This document shows positions 60,984 to 64,000 of a DNA stretch of 64,000 bases, in pieces. The notes under the pieces are model-generated. The model was not told the DNA's origin. It was given only the letters and a program-made list of their open reading frames with translations, and did no database searches. The position numbers and the translations under genes were made by a program. The stretch comes from Cruorifilaria tuberocauda (taxonomy: Eukaryota > Nematoda > Chromadorea > Rhabditida > Onchocercidae), in assembly GCA_013365365.1 (NCBI GenBank), contig JABVXU010000026.1:248001-312000 (forward strand), written 5' to 3'. How positions within the stretch are numbered: position 1 is the first letter of the stretch; the number at the start of each line of letters is the position of its first letter.

Positions 60984-62164
60984 ATGGATCATTCTGTGGA
61001 AAAAGTGCTTAGTGAGCAGTTACTTAAAATAGCAGCAATAACTGAGGAAGAAGTTGATTGTGAAATAAAAAAATATGATAATTTGGATGAAAATGATTTA
61101 GAAGCTATACGACAGAAACGTCTGCAAGAATTAAAAAAGAAGCAATTGCAAAGGCGGGCAAGTTTTCAAATCACAACAAATATATTTTTTTTAAGCATTT
61201 ATTATTGTTCTTGAAAATAAAACACTGCTTATCATCGATTATCTTAAATTATTATTCTGACTTTTCATAAGAAATACTCCTCTTAGTTCACTGATTTCAA
61301 GGGATTTTTTTTCTCTTGGTTTCTCACATTTTAATCCTTTTTATCAATATTTATTTATTGGTTTTTCTCTTATAAGTTCATTCTAGGAATGGCTTCAAAA
61401 TGGTCATGGCATATATGAGGAAATTCCAGATGAACGAAGTTTTTTCGACGCTACGAAAAAATCTGCTAAAGTTATATGTCATTTTTATTTATCTACCACT
61501 GAACGGTGCAAAATTGTTGATAAACATCTGACGAAAATTGCTTCCAAACATTTGGAAACCCGATTCATTTATGCCAATGCTGACAAGGTAGGGATTTCGA
61601 TATTTTTATCAAATTATTTTGTACTTCATTGAGATATTTCTGTACAGTTGCTGAATTTCAGTTTATTAGCAAATTCTTAGTGGAATTTAATCATAATCGT
61701 TAGGTTTAAAAGAGTTATAAGGTTGGTATGATTATAATCAAAATTATGAGTAAGTCAAATTTAAGAAGATTTCAGTTCCCATTTCTTACTAAACGACTAA
61801 AAATTCGTGTTATTCCGACAATCGTTGTAATAATTGATGCAAAGATTGTTGACTACGTACGAGGATTTGATGATTTGGGTGGAAATGATGAATTCAGGAC
61901 CGAAACGCTTGAGTGGAGACTTTCTTGGTATTTTTATCAACTTTTTACTTTTCTTAATCCCTATATTTATTTCTTTATTCAAGATTTTCTGCTTTCAGTT
62001 TTCTTATCGCTTTACGGTGGTGATAAATTATGTACATTTTCAGGTCCAAAGTATTGGAATATAACGGACCTTCTTACTTACGAAATTCTGGCATGAGTGT
62101 TGCAAAATTGACTAAAGGAGTTAGAAAAAAGTTGCAGAGAAATGAAGATGATGATGACGATTAG
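60984..62164 (+). CDS. TXNDC9: Thioredoxin domain-containing protein 9 (TXNDC9, phosducin-like)
   Basis: Four exons, 60984-61157, 61387-61587, 61776-61927 and 62044-62164, give 215 residues (human 226). TXNDC9 is a cytosolic phosducin-like protein that binds the CCT chaperonin and modulates actin and tubulin folding. Landmarks: an N-terminal Glu/Lys helix (EQLLKIAAITEEEVDCEI), EWLQNGHGIYEEIPDERSFF, then the thioredoxin fold with VICHFYLSTTERCKIVDKHL, HLETRFIYANADKFPFL, IRVIPTIVV, DYVRGFDDLGG and TETLEWRLS. The active-site CxxC of true thioredoxins is absent, as in the family. The tail ends in five Asp, like the acidic human end. The first intron must begin GC (CGG then GCAAGT) to keep RREWLQ in frame. 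The ATG is the first in an exon preceded by a strong acceptor. Confidence 0.93.
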
Positions 62165-63017
62165 TGGGATTTTTCATATATTTAAGACGAAATTCTCTTT
62201 TCGAAGTAAAAAAGTTATAATCAGGTTTCATACGATCTCCGCAAAATAACCATTAAATTGCTTTTCATTGTGAGAGATCTGTATCTGTTCGGCACTAAGT
62301 GAAAAAAAATTTTGTTTTCATAATGAGAGTAGAGAAAATGATAAAAGTGATTATATAATGATACTTTCAAGAAAACAGAAAATAGTATAGTTGAAAGGTG
62401 AAGCATAACCGTAACTGAAATTGACTAAATGCATAAATTTTCTAGAACAGGTTTCCTAATTAAATAGCGGTTTTCCCCTAAAAAGTACATTACAAAATCT
62501 ACTCGAAAAAGTCGTTCTGTTGTTTCCGTTGTGTTTTCTTCGTCATTTATACGATGATCTGAAATTTCATAGTATAACATTTTTGAAAAATATAGATTCC
62601 ATTTCTTTTTATATTACTCACATAACCATAGATGAATTGAAGTCTCATTGTTTTTCCTGTTAATATTCGTTGTTTGTTTTTTTATTGCTTGGATAGTCGA
62701 ATTTATCTTATGTTCAGTGGTCTAAATCGAATATCGGGGATACTCAGATACGAGTCAGATAGTGTGATGACACTAATGATCTTGTCTAATATTGTAAATC
62801 ATACAGTTCCGTAAATGAAGATTTATTTTTACTTACTATTTACTTTCTGCAACCTTTCTCATAAATTTTTCCCAAGAGACACATTAAAATCTTTTTCTGA
62901 CTGGCGGACGTAGGCTTCCTGAAATTCAAATGTTCCTCGAATATTTTTGGTTATTGAGATAGTTTTTTTTTGATTTTTTATTTTCTAAACTTGTAATTTC
63001 GGAAATGAGAAATATTT
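62165..63017. other. Convergent intergenic region downstream of TXNDC9
   Basis: 3' UTRs of TXNDC9 (plus) and of the minus-strand membrane-protein gene. Nothing further was recognised. Confidence 0.5.
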
Positions 63018-64000
63018 TCAAAAGCGGACATCTTTTATACTATCGAGTTCCTGTTCTAGTTTCTCAGACCAAACTGTTAGACACGCTAATGCGTTTAAGA
63101 AAATGAGCAACTGAAGATATGCGTAGAGTGACGGTGTCGTATACGGGTGATATCCATTGCCAGCATCTACACCCTGGAAGTTTTCTTGGATAAAGCACAG
63201 TATAAATTAAAATAAAATTATGAATACAAATATTAGGATTCCCTAATTCTGGAAAAATACCCATGAATCGGAATTGCTTGATGATTTTTCCGCCAAAAAA
63301 TGCAGTGTGAAGCATACTTATTATATAAATTTTTAAGTATCGTTTTTTTCCTTAATTTATATGCCAGATTCCTTTGTGGAATTATTGTCCCATATATAGG
63401 AATTTATGGAGGATGAACCTGATGACTTTTAAGTTTGGTGGATCCGAAACGTGTTGCAGCGAAGGCCTGAGCTGTGTAAACTGCATCATCTCGTTGAAGT
63501 TCAAAATACGGTCGTCCACACTGGACGATTATCAATAAAGAAATGGGAAACATAAATAATAGGTCACTTTTTCCGACATTAATGACCAGAGCTTGAGGAA
63601 TTTCTTAACCATAATCAAAGTTTAATCTTTGATTTCGAAGCTTACCGGTTTATTTTCTCCACCCAAACAGCGATATTCATATTCGATGCGTAGCAAAGGA
63701 CGTCTTTTTGTTTCCTGCCCATGACGACTTTTCGGATTTGGTGACAAAGGGTAGCGATTACGGAAATGACTTTTTGAAATATCAATTTTTCCGTTTATTA
63801 AAGGGAAATAAAATTTAAATGGTCAAGTCTGATCTTAGAGTATGAAAATTTGATGTAAATTTATGAATTTATTGTTTTTCCACTATCTCACTTATCTTGA
63901 GTTTTAAAGAACAAAGCCTTTGATTCTGGATAGATTGCTTTAGTTTGACCGGTATCTGCATTGACTGCATTAACGGAACCTTGCCGCATCTCAATAATTA
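63018..64000 (-). CDS. Unrecognised membrane-anchored protein, 3' part (runs off the window)
   Basis: Minus-strand exons from the window end: 64000-63892 (partial), 63769-63646, 63520-63419 and 63173-63018, all phase-consistent, about 163 residues to the stop. The visible part runs IIEMRQGSVNAVNADTGQTK, then a basic stretch, RRPLLRIEYEYRCLGGENKP, CGRPYFELQRDDAVYTAQAF, and a final exon with one hydrophobic segment (YLQLLIFLNALACLTVW) followed by a 17-residue charged tail. The two cysteines around GGENKPC suggest an extracytosolic or lumenal domain before a C-terminal transmembrane anchor; alternatively this is the last helix of a multi-pass protein. I do not recognise the family. The N-terminal part and start lie beyond 64000. 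Confidence 0.65.

Overview
The window is nuclear DNA of a metazoan, most probably a parasitic nematode of the filarial/clade III type. It is strongly AT-rich. Genes are split by many short-to-medium introns with T-rich acceptors ending in TTTCAG or TTTTAG. Several first coding exons follow directly on an acceptor-like AG, as expected for spliced-leader addition. The proteins are housekeeping or nematode families, including an NRF-6-type acyltransferase. The species call is inference; protein families and exon phases are read from the sequence. All exon models were built by hand from splice consensus, reading phase and remembered family conservation.

Layout: 1-2586, no gene assigned. 2587-9816 (+), NRF-6-like membrane acyltransferase. 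10041-10977 (-), Mediator subunit MED11. 12088-13285 (+), mitochondrial ribosomal protein mS26. 14134-15959 (+), WASP-interacting protein WIP. 16729-22246 (+), XPD helicase of TFIIH, 18 exons, complete. 23878-29751 (+), ARAP-like PH-RhoGAP-RA-PH protein without an ArfGAP domain. About 30239-30378 (-), a possible small exon. 32350-36261 (-), CCDC92-family coiled-coil protein, 5' end unresolved. 39160-41748 (+), proteasome lid subunit RPN12. 42403-43946 (-), XLF/Cernunnos-like end-joining factor. 46126-48336 (-), class I phosphatidylinositol transfer protein. 50283-50807 (+), very Arg/Ser-rich small basic protein. 55305-58659 (-), unrecognised 247-residue protein. 60984-62164 (+), TXNDC9. 63018-64000 (-), 3' part of an unrecognised membrane protein that runs off the window.

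The genes do not form an obvious operon: same-strand neighbours are 0.75-1.6 kb apart, longer than typical nematode operon spacing. Transcription (MED11, XPD), actin and Rho control (WIP, ARAP-like) and proteostasis (RPN12, TXNDC9) sit side by side without a clear shared pathway.

Most notable: three introns (MED11, XPD, TXNDC9) can only keep the conserved reading frame if they use GC-AG splice sites; a nematode XLF-like protein ends in a Ku-binding-like basic/Phe tail; a small Arg/Ser protein resembles sperm chromatin proteins; one intron holds a long imperfect foldback; and an 87-bp direct repeat lies between MED11 and mS26. I saw no bacterial genes, CRISPR array, rRNA or intact transposon.
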